A DNA stretch of 64,000 nucleotides from Pyxidicoccus sp. MSG2 (lineage in GTDB: Bacteria > Myxococcota > Myxococcia > Myxococcales > Myxococcaceae): assembly GCF_026626705.1 (NCBI RefSeq), contig NZ_JAPNKC010000001.1:7520001-7584000 (forward strand). Direction: 5' to 3'. The notes under the pieces are model-generated. The model was not told where the DNA came from and ran no database searches. It saw only the letters and a program-made list of their open reading frames with translations. Positions 27,814-37,246 of the stretch are shown here, piece by piece; position 1 is the first letter of the stretch; every line of letters begins with the position of its first letter. Both the position numbers and the translations under genes were made by a program.

Positions 27814-28542
27814 ATGAAGCTGGTCGGAAAGGCCGTACTGGTGACGGGGGCGAGCCGGGGGTTGGGCCAGGCGCTGATGGCGGCGTTCGCCCGCCGGGGT
27901 GCCCGGGTGGTGGGCGTGGCGCGCCACGCCGGAGAGATGGAGGCCGCCGCCGCGGCCCTGCGCGCGGAAGGCCTGGAAGTCCACGCGCTGGCCCATGACA
28001 TGGGGGACAAGGAAGCGATTCATCCGCTGGTGGGCGCGGCCACCGCGCTGGTGGGCCCCATCGACGTGCTGGTGAACAACGCGAGCACGCTGGGGCCCAC
28101 GCCGCTGCCGCTGCTCTTGGACACCGCGTGCGAGGACCTGCAGCGCGTGCTGGAGGTCAACGTGGTGGGCCCCTTCCGCCTCACCAAGGCGGTGGCGGGC
28201 AGCATGGTGGTGCGGGGGCAGGGGCTGGTGCTGAACCTCACCTCGGACGCGGCGGTGTCCGCCTACCCGCGCTGGGGCGCGTACAGCGTGTCGAAGGTGG
28301 CGCTGGAGCACCTGGGCCGCATCTGGGCCGCGGAGCTGGAAGGCACCGGCGTGGGCTTCCTCAACGTGGACCCGGGGGAGATGGACACGCGGATGTACCG
28401 CGACGCGGTGCCGGACGCGGACTATTCGAAGCTCTCCCGGCCGGAGTCGGTGGCGGCGCGCCTCGTCACGCTGGTGGAAGAGCGGGCGGAGTCGCTGCCC
28501 TCGGGCACCCGCCTGGAGGCGGCGAAGCTGGAGGCCGCATGA
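27814..28542 (+). CDS. SDR-family NAD(P)-dependent oxidoreductase
   Basis: A 242-aa classical short-chain dehydrogenase. The coenzyme motif TGASRGLG lies at residues ~10-17, 'DVLVNNAST' in the middle, and the catalytic tetrad appears as Ser in 'LVLNLTSDAA', and Tyr/Lys in 'WGAYSVSKVALEHL'. After that comes 'NVDPGEMDTRMYRDAVPDAD', close to the usual SDR helix for substrate loop closure. GGAGG at 27801-27805 sits eight bases before ATG 27814, which decides the start over the in-frame ATG 27799. The start of the next gene overlaps its stop (ATGA), so it is translationally coupled to the QueA-like enzyme. Confidence 0.88.
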   Translation: MKLVGKAVLVTGASRGLGQALMAAFARRGARVVGVARHAGEMEAAAAALRAEGLEVHALAHDMGDKEAIHPLVGAATALVGPIDVLVNNASTLGPTPLPLLLDTACEDLQRVLEVNVVGPFRLTKAVAGSMVVRGQGLVLNLTSDAAVSAYPRWGAYSVSKVALEHLGRIWAAELEGTGVGFLNVDPGEMDTRMYRDAVPDADYSKLSRPESVAARLVTLVEERAESLPSGTRLEAAKLEAA

Positions 28543-29564
28543 AGCCCGCGCGCTGGCCCAACGAGCGTCCCGAGACGGGGCGTCTGCTGCACGTGGAGCC
28601 CCGCGCGGGCCGCTTCTCCGACGCCCACGTGGCGGACCTGCCGTCGCTGCTGCGCGCGGGGGATTTGCTCGTGCTGAACGACGCCGCCACGCTGCCCGCC
28701 TCCCTGTCCGGACGCACCGAGTCGGGAGAGCGCATCGAGCTGCGGCTGATGTCGCGCGAGCCGGACGGCACCTGGACGGCGGTGCTCTTCGGGACGGGGG
28801 ACTGGCGCAAGCGCACCGAGGACCGGCCGCCCCCGCCGGTGCTGCCGGTGGGCACGCGCTTCGTCGTGGGCGGGCTGCACACGCGGGTGGTGGAGGTGCT
28901 GCCGCCCTCGCCGAGGCTCTTGCGGGTGGCCTTCGAGGAAGAGGGCGCGGCGCTGTGGGCGGCGCTGTACCGGGGCGGACGTCCGGTGCAGTACGCGTAT
29001 ACCGGGGGGCCGCTGGCGCTGTGGCACGTGCAGACGGTGTATGGCGCGCGTCCGTGGGCCGTGGAGGCCCCGTCCGCGGGCCTGCCCCTCACCGGGAGCC
29101 TGCTGCTGGCGCTGCGCCGGCGCGGCGTGCACCTGGCGACCCTGACGCACGCCGCCGGCCTGTCCTCCACGGGAGATGACGTGCTGGACGCGGCGCTGCC
29201 CCGGCCCGAGCGCTCGGACATTCCCGCTGCCACGGTGGAGGCGGTGGCGCGCACCCGGGCCCAGGGAGGACGCGTGGTGGCGGTGGGCACCACCGTGGTG
29301 CGGGCCCTGGAGGGCCGCGCGGCGCAGCACGGCGGGACGCTGGTGGCGGGCGAAGGCACGACGGACCTGCTGCTGGGCCCCGGCTACGTCCCGCGCGTGG
29401 TGCACGGCCTGCTCACCGGCGTGCACGAGCCAGGGAGCAGCCACCACGCGCTGCTCCAGTCCTTCGCGCCGCTGCCGCTCTTGAAGGAGGCGGCCGCCCA
29501 CGCGGAGGCGAGCGGCTACCTGGGGCACGAGTTCGGCGACTCGTGCCTCCTGCTGGATGCGTGA
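28539..29564 (+). CDS. S-adenosylmethionine:tRNA ribosyltransferase-isomerase-like protein (QueA paralogue)
   Basis: A 341-aa protein with the QueA fold. 'RFSDAHVADLPSLLRAGDLL' and 'VLNDAATLPASLSGRTESGE' match the N-terminal strand region, 'FGTGDWRKRTEDRPPPPVLP' the middle, and 'AVGTTVVRALEGRA' with 'FGDSCLLLDA' the C-terminal end. QueA transfers the ribosyl of SAM to preQ1-tRNA to make epoxyqueuosine. This copy diverges from E. coli-type QueA in the 'PARR' and 'ESR' regions as I remember them, so it may be a paralogue with a different substrate. Its start overlaps the SDR gene by four bases (ATGA), an odd partner for a tRNA modification enzyme. QueF lies about 8 kb downstream, unlinked. Confidence 0.7.
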   Translation: MKPARWPNERPETGRLLHVEPRAGRFSDAHVADLPSLLRAGDLLVLNDAATLPASLSGRTESGERIELRLMSREPDGTWTAVLFGTGDWRKRTEDRPPPPVLPVGTRFVVGGLHTRVVEVLPPSPRLLRVAFEEEGAALWAALYRGGRPVQYAYTGGPLALWHVQTVYGARPWAVEAPSAGLPLTGSLLLALRRRGVHLATLTHAAGLSSTGDDVLDAALPRPERSDIPAATVEAVARTRAQGGRVVAVGTTVVRALEGRAAQHGGTLVAGEGTTDLLLGPGYVPRVVHGLLTGVHEPGSSHHALLQSFAPLPLLKEAAAHAEASGYLGHEFGDSCLLLDA

Positions 29565-29586
29565 GGCACCGAGGCTCGGGGAGCCG

Positions 29587-30807
29587 TCACTGAATCTGCG
29601 ACGGCTCCAGCTCCACCTTCACCCAGCCCGGCTTGCGCAGGTCGAAGTTGCGGTACGCGTCGATGGCGCTCCCCATGGGCTCCACGTGGGACAGGATGGA
29701 CGTGGGGTCCACGACGCCGGTGCGCACCAGTTCCAGCAGCTTGGGGACGTACTTGCGGTGGTTGCAGTTGCCCATCCTCAGCGTGAGGTTCTTGTTCATC
29801 GCCATGCCGATGGGGAACGTGCGCGCCTGCTGCGGGTAGACGCCGATGATGGACAGCGTGCCCGCCTTCGCCAGCGCGTCCACCGCCCACAGCAGCGCCT
29901 GCGCGGGGGCATCTCCCGGCACCCAGTTGTCGCCATCCGGTTTCGTCCTGGGGGCGACCTCCTTCACCTCGCGTTTGAACTCGGCCTTCTCCACCCTGGC
30001 GACCTTCTCCGCAGGGCCGTGGTGGGCATGCATGGCGTCCACGCCCACCGCGTCGATGGCGCGGTCCACGCCGATGCCTTTGGTGAGGCGCTTGAGCGTC
30101 TCGACGGGGTCCTCCTGGTCGAAGTTGATGACCTCGGCGCCCTGCGTGCGGGCCAGGTCCAGCCGGTCCTCGTGACAGTCGATGGCGAAGACGCGACCGG
30201 CGCCCAAGAGCTTCGCGCTGGCGATGGCGAACAGGCCCACCGGCCCGCAGCCGAACACCGCCACGGTGTCGCCGTTCTTGATTCCCGCCAGCTCCGCGCC
30301 GAAGTAGCCGGTGGGGAAGATGTCGGAGACGAGGATGGCCTGCTCGTCGGTGACGCCCTCGGGCACCCTCACCATGCCCACGTGCGCGAAGGGCACCCGG
30401 ACCTTCTCCGCCTGCATGCCGTGGAAGGGCCCCGTCGTCGCCGGGCCGCCGAAGAAGGCGGTGCCCGCGGCGGGCCCGTTGGGATTCGCCTCGTTGCACT
30501 GGGAATGGTAGCCGGAGCGGCAGTAGACGCAGTTGCCGCAGGCGATGGTGGAGCAGATGACGACGCGGTCGCCGACGTTGAAGTTGCGCACGTCGTCACC
30601 GAGCGACTCGACATAGCCCACGCCCTCGTGGCCGAGGATGGTGCCCGGCTTCATGCCGGGCATGGTGCCGCGAATCATGTGGAGGTCCGTGCCGCAGATG
30701 GCGCTCGCGCTCAGGCGGACGACGGCGTCCGTCGGCTTCTCGATGTTCGGCTCCTCCACCTCGTCGAGCCGGATGTCCCCAATCCCATGGAAAACGACAG
30801 CCTTCAT
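29587..30807 (-). CDS. zinc-dependent alcohol dehydrogenase, formaldehyde dehydrogenase type
   Basis: A 406-aa medium-chain dehydrogenase. The catalytic zinc ligand Cys is in 'SAICGTDLHMIRG', with His in 'ILGHEGVGYVES'; the four structural-zinc cysteines are in 'CGNCVYCRSGYHSQC'. The Rossmann motif 'VAVFGCGPVGLFAIASAKLL' binds NAD. An insertion near residues 270-315 ('KVARVEKAEFKREVKEVAP') contains charged residues and is seen in the glutathione-independent formaldehyde dehydrogenase/threonine dehydrogenase-like group. The natural substrate cannot be given. ATG 30807 starts MKAVVFHGIGD, the family beginning. Confidence 0.88.
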   Translation of the reverse strand: MKAVVFHGIGDIRLDEVEEPNIEKPTDAVVRLSASAICGTDLHMIRGTMPGMKPGTILGHEGVGYVESLGDDVRNFNVGDRVVICSTIACGNCVYCRSGYHSQCNEANPNGPAAGTAFFGGPATTGPFHGMQAEKVRVPFAHVGMVRVPEGVTDEQAILVSDIFPTGYFGAELAGIKNGDTVAVFGCGPVGLFAIASAKLLGAGRVFAIDCHEDRLDLARTQGAEVINFDQEDPVETLKRLTKGIGVDRAIDAVGVDAMHAHHGPAEKVARVEKAEFKREVKEVAPRTKPDGDNWVPGDAPAQALLWAVDALAKAGTLSIIGVYPQQARTFPIGMAMNKNLTLRMGNCNHRKYVPKLLELVRTGVVDPTSILSHVEPMGSAIDAYRNFDLRKPGWVKVELEPSQIQ

Positions 30808-30961
30808 CGCGCGCGCTCCTGCCCCTCGTGGGGCCCTGGTCCCAAGGCGGACGGGCCCGGCGTGAGGGCGGACCCGTGCGCCTTGGAGGCTGGGCATCGC
30901 CCGGGGTGGGGGCAAAGCGAGCGCCGCCTCCTCTTCCGGACAGCGGCCGGACGGGCGAGCG

Positions 30962-32476
30962 CTACCGCGAGCCGGTGTGGTGGACGTGGAACGACAGCCG
31001 CTTGCCGAAGACGCGGCGGAAGTTCACCACCTCGTGCTCCACGTTCCACAGCTCCAGGTCCACGGGCTGACGCGTGTGCAGGTGCAGCGCGACGCCGTCC
31101 TTGCCGTTGGTCACCTTGAAGTCCTTGATGGGCTGGTGGTGGCTCAAGTCCAGCGAGTTGGCCACGCGCAGCAGGGTGGCCAGCTTGCGCACGGTGCGGG
31201 CCTCGGTCGGGTTGAGGCCCACCATGCCGGAGTGCGCCAGCTCCGGCGGGCTGCGCCGGTGGTAGCGGGCGATGCGGGCCACCAGCTCTCGCTCGCGGTC
31301 CGCGAGGCCGGGGATGTCCGCGTTCCGGATGAGGTAGTACGTGTGCTTGTGGTGGCGCTCGTAGCTGACGGCGTGGCCGACGTCGTGCAACAGCGCGGCG
31401 ACCTCCAGGTAGGGGCGCACGGACAGCGGGAGCTGGTGGAGGGCGGCGAGCCCGTCGAACAGGGAGAGGGAGAGGCGGGAGACCTGGCGCGCGTGCTTCT
31501 CGTCGAAGAAGAAGCGCTGGCCCATGACGATGGCGGCGTCGGCGAGGCTGTGGTCCTCGCGCTCCTCGTCCTGGCGGTAGAGCAGGTCCACGAGGATGCC
31601 GTCGCGCAGGCCGCGGTTGACGACGCTGACGGACTCCACGCCCAGGTGCCGGACGACGGCCTCGAGGATGACGGCGCCGGAGACGATGATGTCCGCGCGC
31701 TTGGGGTCGAAGCGCTTGCGCCGGCGCTCGGGGGGCATGTCCGCGAGCGTGTCTACGGCCTGGGTGAGCTGACGCACGGTGGCGTTGCCGCTGCTCTCGC
31801 TGGCGGCGAAGGCCACCACGGCGTTGATGGTGCCGGACGAGCCGAGCGCCACGCGGGGCAGGTTGGGCAGCTGCTCGGGGAGCGTCTTGCGCAGGGCCTC
31901 GTAGACGAAGCTGCGCATGAGGCGCAGTTGCTTGGCCGTCACGGTGCCGGAGGCCTCGAAGACCTCGGTGAGGCGCACGGAGCCGAGCGAGAGGCTCCAG
32001 AGGTTGTCGGGCTTCTCGCCCACGGCGGTGGCGACCTCGGTGCTGCCGCCGCCAATGTCGATGAGCAGGGAGCGGGTGCCGGGGGGCTTGCGGTGGAGGA
32101 CGCCGAGGCAGATGAGGCGGGCCTCCTCCTTGCCGCTGACGACTTCGAGGGTGAGGCCGGCTTCCTCGCGGACGCGGCGGACGATGTCGCTGCTGTTGCG
32201 GGCTTCGCGCAGGGCGCTGGTGGCGACGGCGCGCACCTGGGCCTTGTGGCGGCGGCAGAGGGCGGCGTAGCGGCGCAGGGTGGACAGGAGCCGCTCGGCC
32301 GTTTCTTCCGGCATGGCGCCGGTGGCGAAGACGCCCTCACCGGGGCGGATGGGGTCTCGCTCCTGGTGGAGCGTCTCGAGCGAGCCGTCGGCGTCCGGGC
32401 GCGCCAGCTCCAGGCGCACGGCATTGGTGCCCACGTCGATGGCGGCGAGCACGGGCTGGAGGGTGGGAGTGGGCAT
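30962..32476 (-). CDS. Ppx/GppA exopolyphosphatase-family phosphatase
   Basis: A 504-aa protein with the two ASKHA-fold halves: 'VLAAIDVGTNAVRLELARP', 'LLIDIGGGSTEVATAVGEK' (phosphate-binding loop) and 'VALGSSGTINAVVAFAASES'. The C-terminal helical domain carries an HD signature, 'EVAALLHDVGHAVSYERHHK', and 'DRERELVARIARYHRR'. The family hydrolyses inorganic polyphosphate or pppGpp; which one cannot be told here. It is located 154 bp upstream of the alcohol dehydrogenase and 90 bp downstream of the immunity gene. Confidence 0.9.
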   Translation of the reverse strand: MPTPTLQPVLAAIDVGTNAVRLELARPDADGSLETLHQERDPIRPGEGVFATGAMPEETAERLLSTLRRYAALCRRHKAQVRAVATSALREARNSSDIVRRVREEAGLTLEVVSGKEEARLICLGVLHRKPPGTRSLLIDIGGGSTEVATAVGEKPDNLWSLSLGSVRLTEVFEASGTVTAKQLRLMRSFVYEALRKTLPEQLPNLPRVALGSSGTINAVVAFAASESSGNATVRQLTQAVDTLADMPPERRRKRFDPKRADIIVSGAVILEAVVRHLGVESVSVVNRGLRDGILVDLLYRQDEEREDHSLADAAIVMGQRFFFDEKHARQVSRLSLSLFDGLAALHQLPLSVRPYLEVAALLHDVGHAVSYERHHKHTYYLIRNADIPGLADRERELVARIARYHRRSPPELAHSGMVGLNPTEARTVRKLATLLRVANSLDLSHHQPIKDFKVTNGKDGVALHLHTRQPVDLELWNVEHEVVNFRRVFGKRLSFHVHHTGSR

Positions 32477-32566
32477 GGCGTTGCGCCGAGTGTAGGGCGC
32501 GACGGCACGTGGGCGCAGCGGGAACCGCGCGGAGCGTCGTGTAACGGCCGTGTGGCGAGCAGGGCG

Positions 32567-33478
32567 TCAGTCGAGGAAGCGGCGCTCCCAGCGGCGGGCT
32601 CTGTCCGGGTCCATGCGCAGGATGCTTCGGGCATCACCAAAAAGGGTCCACGGCTCCAGGACGCGGGCCAGCTCGCGGTAGGCGGGCAGGTCCTTGCCCT
32701 GCTCGGTGTCGCCGGCTTCGGGCCAGGGGCCCAGGGTGACGACGGCCCGGTCGCCCACCATCTCCTGCACGGTGGTTCCAGGCGTCTTGAGCCGGGAGCG
32801 CAGGCCGGCGGCGCCACCCAGTTCACCGAGCACGGGCTGGCCCAGGAAGGTGAGCCAGGAGGGGCCGCGGACCTGGGTGCCAATTTTCATGGAGGTCCAG
32901 CTCGGATGGAGCACGTCCATGCCGGGGTAGCGGAAGCAGTACCGGAAGACCTCGCGGTTGACACCCACCAGACCCAGGTCGCAGTTGAAGGCGAGTCCCG
33001 CGTTGCCTGAATCGAAGGGCAGGGGGGCGGCAACTCCCAGTATCAGCTCGCGGACCCATTGCGGCCCGCGCTCCTCCAGGAGCTCCGTGGGCAACCAATA
33101 GGAAACGTAGCAGGCCTCCGTGGGATCGGAGCGAAGCGACGGATCGCCGAGTTCTCGCCCTCGATAGTCGAAGCGATAGCGCTCCTCCCCGCCGGCTGCA
33201 TCGACCAGATGAATGTTCACGTAGATCGGCTTCAAGAGGTCCTGGCGGATGTGCCTCCATCCACCTTCATCGAGCGGCTGCCACTCTCCGTTCGAGTCTG
33301 CGTACGCATCAAGTGCCGAGGGGCCGAGAGCCTGAAGGTAATATTCGAGCGAGCGCATGACACCTGGAGCGATTTCGGAGTGCAGGCGCTTCATGAAGAA
33401 GCAAAGGCTCAGACCCTCACGAACAAGCATGTATCCGCTCTGCGCTCGAAGCCGGATCCTCGGAAAGTGGTCGCTCAT
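32567..33478 (-). CDS. DUF3396 immunity protein, probable partner of the overlapping toxin
   Basis: A 303-aa protein of the DUF3396 ('type VI immunity') family. It is recognised by 'LREGLSLCFFMKRLHSE'-like start (actual text: 'REGLSLCFFMKRLHSEIAPG'), the central 'ACYVSYWLPTELLEERGPQW', 'AGLAFNCDLGL' and the acidic C-terminal 'LPAYRELARVLEPWTLFGDA'. There is no signal peptide, so it should stay in the cytoplasm. The start ATG 33478 overlaps the stop of the lipoprotein gene upstream (ATGA), the tight coupling expected of a toxin and its antidote. Third-position GC is lower than in surrounding genes, consistent with transfer. Confidence 0.8.
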   Translation of the reverse strand: MSDHFPRIRLRAQSGYMLVREGLSLCFFMKRLHSEIAPGVMRSLEYYLQALGPSALDAYADSNGEWQPLDEGGWRHIRQDLLKPIYVNIHLVDAAGGEERYRFDYRGRELGDPSLRSDPTEACYVSYWLPTELLEERGPQWVRELILGVAAPLPFDSGNAGLAFNCDLGLVGVNREVFRYCFRYPGMDVLHPSWTSMKIGTQVRGPSWLTFLGQPVLGELGGAAGLRSRLKTPGTTVQEMVGDRAVVTLGPWPEAGDTEQGKDLPAYRELARVLEPWTLFGDARSILRMDPDRARRWERRFLD

Positions 33479-34287
33479 CGGATGGTCCCAAGTCTGGGTT
33501 GAATGCGCACCGGTGGGTCAGTCAGCCCCAATGCCTTCATGTACGCCGCCTCCTGGTTGCGACCGAAATGAGGCGGCCCTGAAGGATAATCAGTCCACAG
33601 AACGATGTTTGTGATGTCCGCGCAAGGAAACTTGAAGTCGTAGGCAGCCAGTGCCCGGCGAGGGTCGTCCGTGTGGATGACGACGTCGGGCTTGAGCGAG
33701 CCCTTCAGTTCGCTCAGGGGACCGTCCGTCAGCAGTGATTTCTCCTTTTCGCGGCTCGTCAGGCTCCACTTCCCGGTAGTGGGGTCGTAGAGGTAGCGCG
33801 GCTCCAGGCTGAAGCCCCCGGGGCGGAGCCTCGCGAGCTTCGGCTGTGCGCATGCTAGCGCCACCTTGTGCATCTCGGTGCCAAGCTTCATGGCAAGGGT
33901 CACAGGTCGGCCCTTCGCGTCCCGTTCCACCTCGGACTTGCATTGCTCGGCAGTGGGAATACTCCCGCTGAACAACTCGAGCAGCACCTTCGACCGCGCC
34001 AGGTCCGCGCATTCCGTGAGTGCCTGCTCGAGAGCATCCCGCTGCTCTTCGAACAACCGCAGCACCTCGGCAGTCACGGCAGCGGCAGCGGCCGTGGCCA
34101 CCACCTTCGCCGCCCGCGCCCCCGGAATGACGGCCTCTTCCCCCGCCGCGGCGGTACACAGCCCCGGGCTCTGCCGGCACCCCGCCGAAGCCGAATCCAG
34201 ACGGTAACCCTCCGCCCGTCCCCTCCGCTCCGGCGTCCCCGCGCACCCGACGAGCACGCCACAGACCACCACCAGCCACAGTCGCAT
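33475..34287 (-). CDS. SitA-like lipoprotein toxin with a RecB-type PD-(D/E)XK nuclease domain
   Basis: A 270-aa lipoprotein: signal peptide with lipobox LVGC (Cys15), then a Cys-rich, helical middle with CRQSPGLC (37-44) and an Ala-rich helix. The C-terminal half shows the RecB-family nuclease motifs in order: 'LKPDVVI' (Asp201), YDFKF (Asp217-x-Lys219) and 'NQEAAY' (Gln245-x3-Tyr249). In Myxococcus, SitA toxins are lipoproteins delivered by TraA/B-dependent outer membrane exchange, with a cytoplasmic SitI immunity partner encoded just downstream; this pair has that layout. ATG 34287 with GGGAGGGG upstream fixes the start. The call as toxin is inference from motifs and context; no helper gene sitB was found. 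Confidence 0.68.
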   Translation of the reverse strand: MRLWLVVVCGVLVGCAGTPERRGRAEGYRLDSASAGCRQSPGLCTAAAGEEAVIPGARAAKVVATAAAAAVTAEVLRLFEEQRDALEQALTECADLARSKVLLELFSGSIPTAEQCKSEVERDAKGRPVTLAMKLGTEMHKVALACAQPKLARLRPGGFSLEPRYLYDPTTGKWSLTSREKEKSLLTDGPLSELKGSLKPDVVIHTDDPRRALAAYDFKFPCADITNIVLWTDYPSGPPHFGRNQEAAYMKALGLTDPPVRIQPRLGTIR

Positions 34288-34364
34288 GTCCCCTCCCAAG
34301 GAGCGGGGACTCTACGAACCGGACCCGTTCCTCCAGAATCAGGGGAACCCGCAACCGCGCACTG

Positions 34365-35495
34365 CTACCTGCGCCGCCGCCGGCCAATGAAGCTCGCGAA
34401 CCGCTCGGCGAACCGCGCCACCGCCAGCCCCACCACATCCAGCAACCACTGTTGCAACGGCGACCGTCCGCACTGCTCCAGGAGCACGCGCCGAGACACC
34501 GCCATGTGCTTCTCCAGCCACAGCGACGCCTGCGCCGACACGCGCGGCTCCTCCACCTCCACCAGCGTCTCCAGATTCACGAGCGACAACGGGTCCAGAT
34601 TGAAGCTGCCCACCAGCAGCTTCTCCCCATCCACCACCGCCGCCTTCGCGTGCAGGGTGGACGCCGTCCACTCGTAGATGCCCACGCCCGCGCGCAGGAA
34701 GTCACGGTACAGCCGCATCGTCGCCGCCCGGGCGAAGACGACGTCGCTGCGCCCGGCCAGCAGCAGGGACACCTTCACCCCCCGCCGCGCCGCCTGCTTC
34801 AGCGCCCGCACGAAGCGCATGTCCGGAAGGAAGTACGCGTGTGCCAGCACCACCTCGCGCTTCGCCCCATCAATCGCGGACAGGTACCGCTTGCGCAGCC
34901 GGTGCCCGCCGCCGAAGCCCGACAGGAACAGGCTCACCGGCCCCGACACCAGCGCGGACGCGCCCGCGTGCAGCTTCGCGCCCAGCTGCCGGCAGATGTC
35001 CCCGCGCAGCTCCAGCGCCAGGTCCGCCCAGCCGGGCTCGTCACCGTGCGCCGCATATGCATCCCCGATGTTGATGCCACCCAGGAACGCCACCGCGTCA
35101 TCCACCAGGAGAATCTTCCGGTGGTTGCGCCACGAGCGGCCGGTGAACAGCGAGGTGAGCGGGTTGTACACGCGCACCTTCGCGCCCGCGGCCTTCAGCG
35201 TCTCGGTGAGGTGGCTGCTGGCCTTGATGCTGCCCCAGCCGTCCACCACCACCTTCACCGTCACGCCCCGCCGCGCCGCCGCCACCAGCGCGTCGAGGAA
35301 GCGCGCACCCACACCTTCGCGCTCGAAGGTGTACACCTCCAGGTGCACCCGCTGCTTCGCGGAGGCGATGGCCTCCAGCATCCGCGGGTATGCCTCCGTC
35401 CCGCCATCCAGCAGGGTGATGCGCTCCGTGTCCTCCTCCCGGAGCGACGGCAGGGGAGGGACAGGCAGCGGGGACAGGGCGGCTTCGGTGCGCAT
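34365..35495 (-). CDS. phospholipase D-family cardiolipin synthase
   Basis: A 376-aa PLD-superfamily protein with the two HKD motifs: 'NHRKILLVDDAVAFLGGIN' near residue 155 and 'LHAKAAVVDGEKLLVGSFN' near 320. 'LHLEVYTFEREGVG'-like strand is 'RVHLEVYTFEREGVG', and 'EVVLAHAYFLPDMRFVRAL' sits before the second motif. The architecture matches ClsB-type cardiolipin synthases, without an N-terminal transmembrane pair, so it is expected to associate peripherally. Other PLD functions (phospholipase, nuclease) are possible but less likely. ATG 35495 (MRTEAALSPL) is the start; an 81-bp gap separates it from the small lipoprotein gene on the same strand. Confidence 0.8.
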   Translation of the reverse strand: MRTEAALSPLPVPPLPSLREEDTERITLLDGGTEAYPRMLEAIASAKQRVHLEVYTFEREGVGARFLDALVAAARRGVTVKVVVDGWGSIKASSHLTETLKAAGAKVRVYNPLTSLFTGRSWRNHRKILLVDDAVAFLGGINIGDAYAAHGDEPGWADLALELRGDICRQLGAKLHAGASALVSGPVSLFLSGFGGGHRLRKRYLSAIDGAKREVVLAHAYFLPDMRFVRALKQAARRGVKVSLLLAGRSDVVFARAATMRLYRDFLRAGVGIYEWTASTLHAKAAVVDGEKLLVGSFNLDPLSLVNLETLVEVEEPRVSAQASLWLEKHMAVSRRVLLEQCGRSPLQQWLLDVVGLAVARFAERFASFIGRRRRR

Positions 35496-35576
35496 GGCCG
35501 CTCCCACCCTACCGCTCCCGGAGCGGAAGCGGGACAGCCTCCGGGTGACACCGGGGCCGTCCCACATGCCCTCAGC

Positions 35577-35789
35577 TCAGTCGTCGTGCTTGCGAGCGCC
35601 CTTGCCCTTGCCCTTGTGACGGCACTGGTCGCCGTCCCAGTACTGGCTCGGGTGGCACTCCTTGCTGTTGGACTTGGACTTCTTCGACTTGGACGGAGAG
35701 GACTGCGCCTCCTTGAGGCCGCGGTGGTAGATGCAACCCTGAAGGGCGAAGAGGGCGAGGACGGGGACGAGGAAGCGAACGTTCTTCAT
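35577..35789 (-). CDS. small Lys-rich lipoprotein
   Basis: A 70-aa lipoprotein: MKNVRFLVPVLALFALQGC is a signal peptide with lipobox ALQGC (Cys19). The mature part is very basic and has Ser/Lys repeats ('SPSKSKKSKSNSK') and ends KGKGKGARKHDD; two further Cys lie in the motifs CHPSQYWDGDQC. This Cys-x-P-x-Y-W-x-D-x-x-C motif resembles the small lipoproteins and cell-surface fragments common in myxobacteria. Function unknown. A good candidate for co-transcription with the PLD gene. Confidence 0.65.
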   Translation of the reverse strand: MKNVRFLVPVLALFALQGCIYHRGLKEAQSSPSKSKKSKSNSKECHPSQYWDGDQCRHKGKGKGARKHDD

Positions 35790-35907
35790 GGGGGGCACGC
35801 AGGGTAGCGGACTCCACCGTGGAGTCATCCCCCCTCGGACCCGCCCGCCTGGTGGGTGGCCACACGGCCCATCGACGCTGCGCGCATGCTCCGCTACCCT
35901 CCGCGCC

Positions 35908-36999
<1,092 letters not shown>

Positions 37000-37019
37000 C
37001 CAGAGGCAGGAGGCATCCC

Positions 37020-37223
37020 ATGGGACGCATCATCACCTTCGTGTTGGGCATGAGCATCGTCGCCGGGGCGGCCTGGTACGTCCTGAACCGGCCCGCGCGG
37101 ACGGACCCCGAGGCGGCCGCCGCGCGGGGGCTGGAGCCCGCGCGCAGGGCCGCTGACCGGATTGAAGGGGACATGCAGAAGCGGGCCGACGACCTGCTCC
37201 AGCAGCGGCAGGAGCAGGAGTAG
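37020..37223 (+). CDS. small single-pass membrane protein
   Basis: A 67-aa protein with one N-terminal transmembrane helix (MGRIITFVLGMSIVAGAAWY) and a charged, helical tail ('GDMQKRADDLLQQRQEQE'), likely coiled coil. A ribosome site AGGAGG lies a few bases before ATG 37020. It follows the Ser/Thr kinase by 20 bp and so is probably co-transcribed, perhaps as a partner or scaffold of the kinase (inference). Confidence 0.65.
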   Translation: MGRIITFVLGMSIVAGAAWYVLNRPARTDPEAAAARGLEPARRAADRIEGDMQKRADDLLQQRQEQE

Positions 37224-37246
37224 TCCGCGGCCCGCGGGCGGCGGCT

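Noticed and set aside
32567..33478. Calling the DUF3396 protein evidence for a type VI secretion locus
   Set aside because: No T6SS core, VgrG or PAAR gene is near; the partner has a lipobox, so an outer-membrane exchange toxin fits better.
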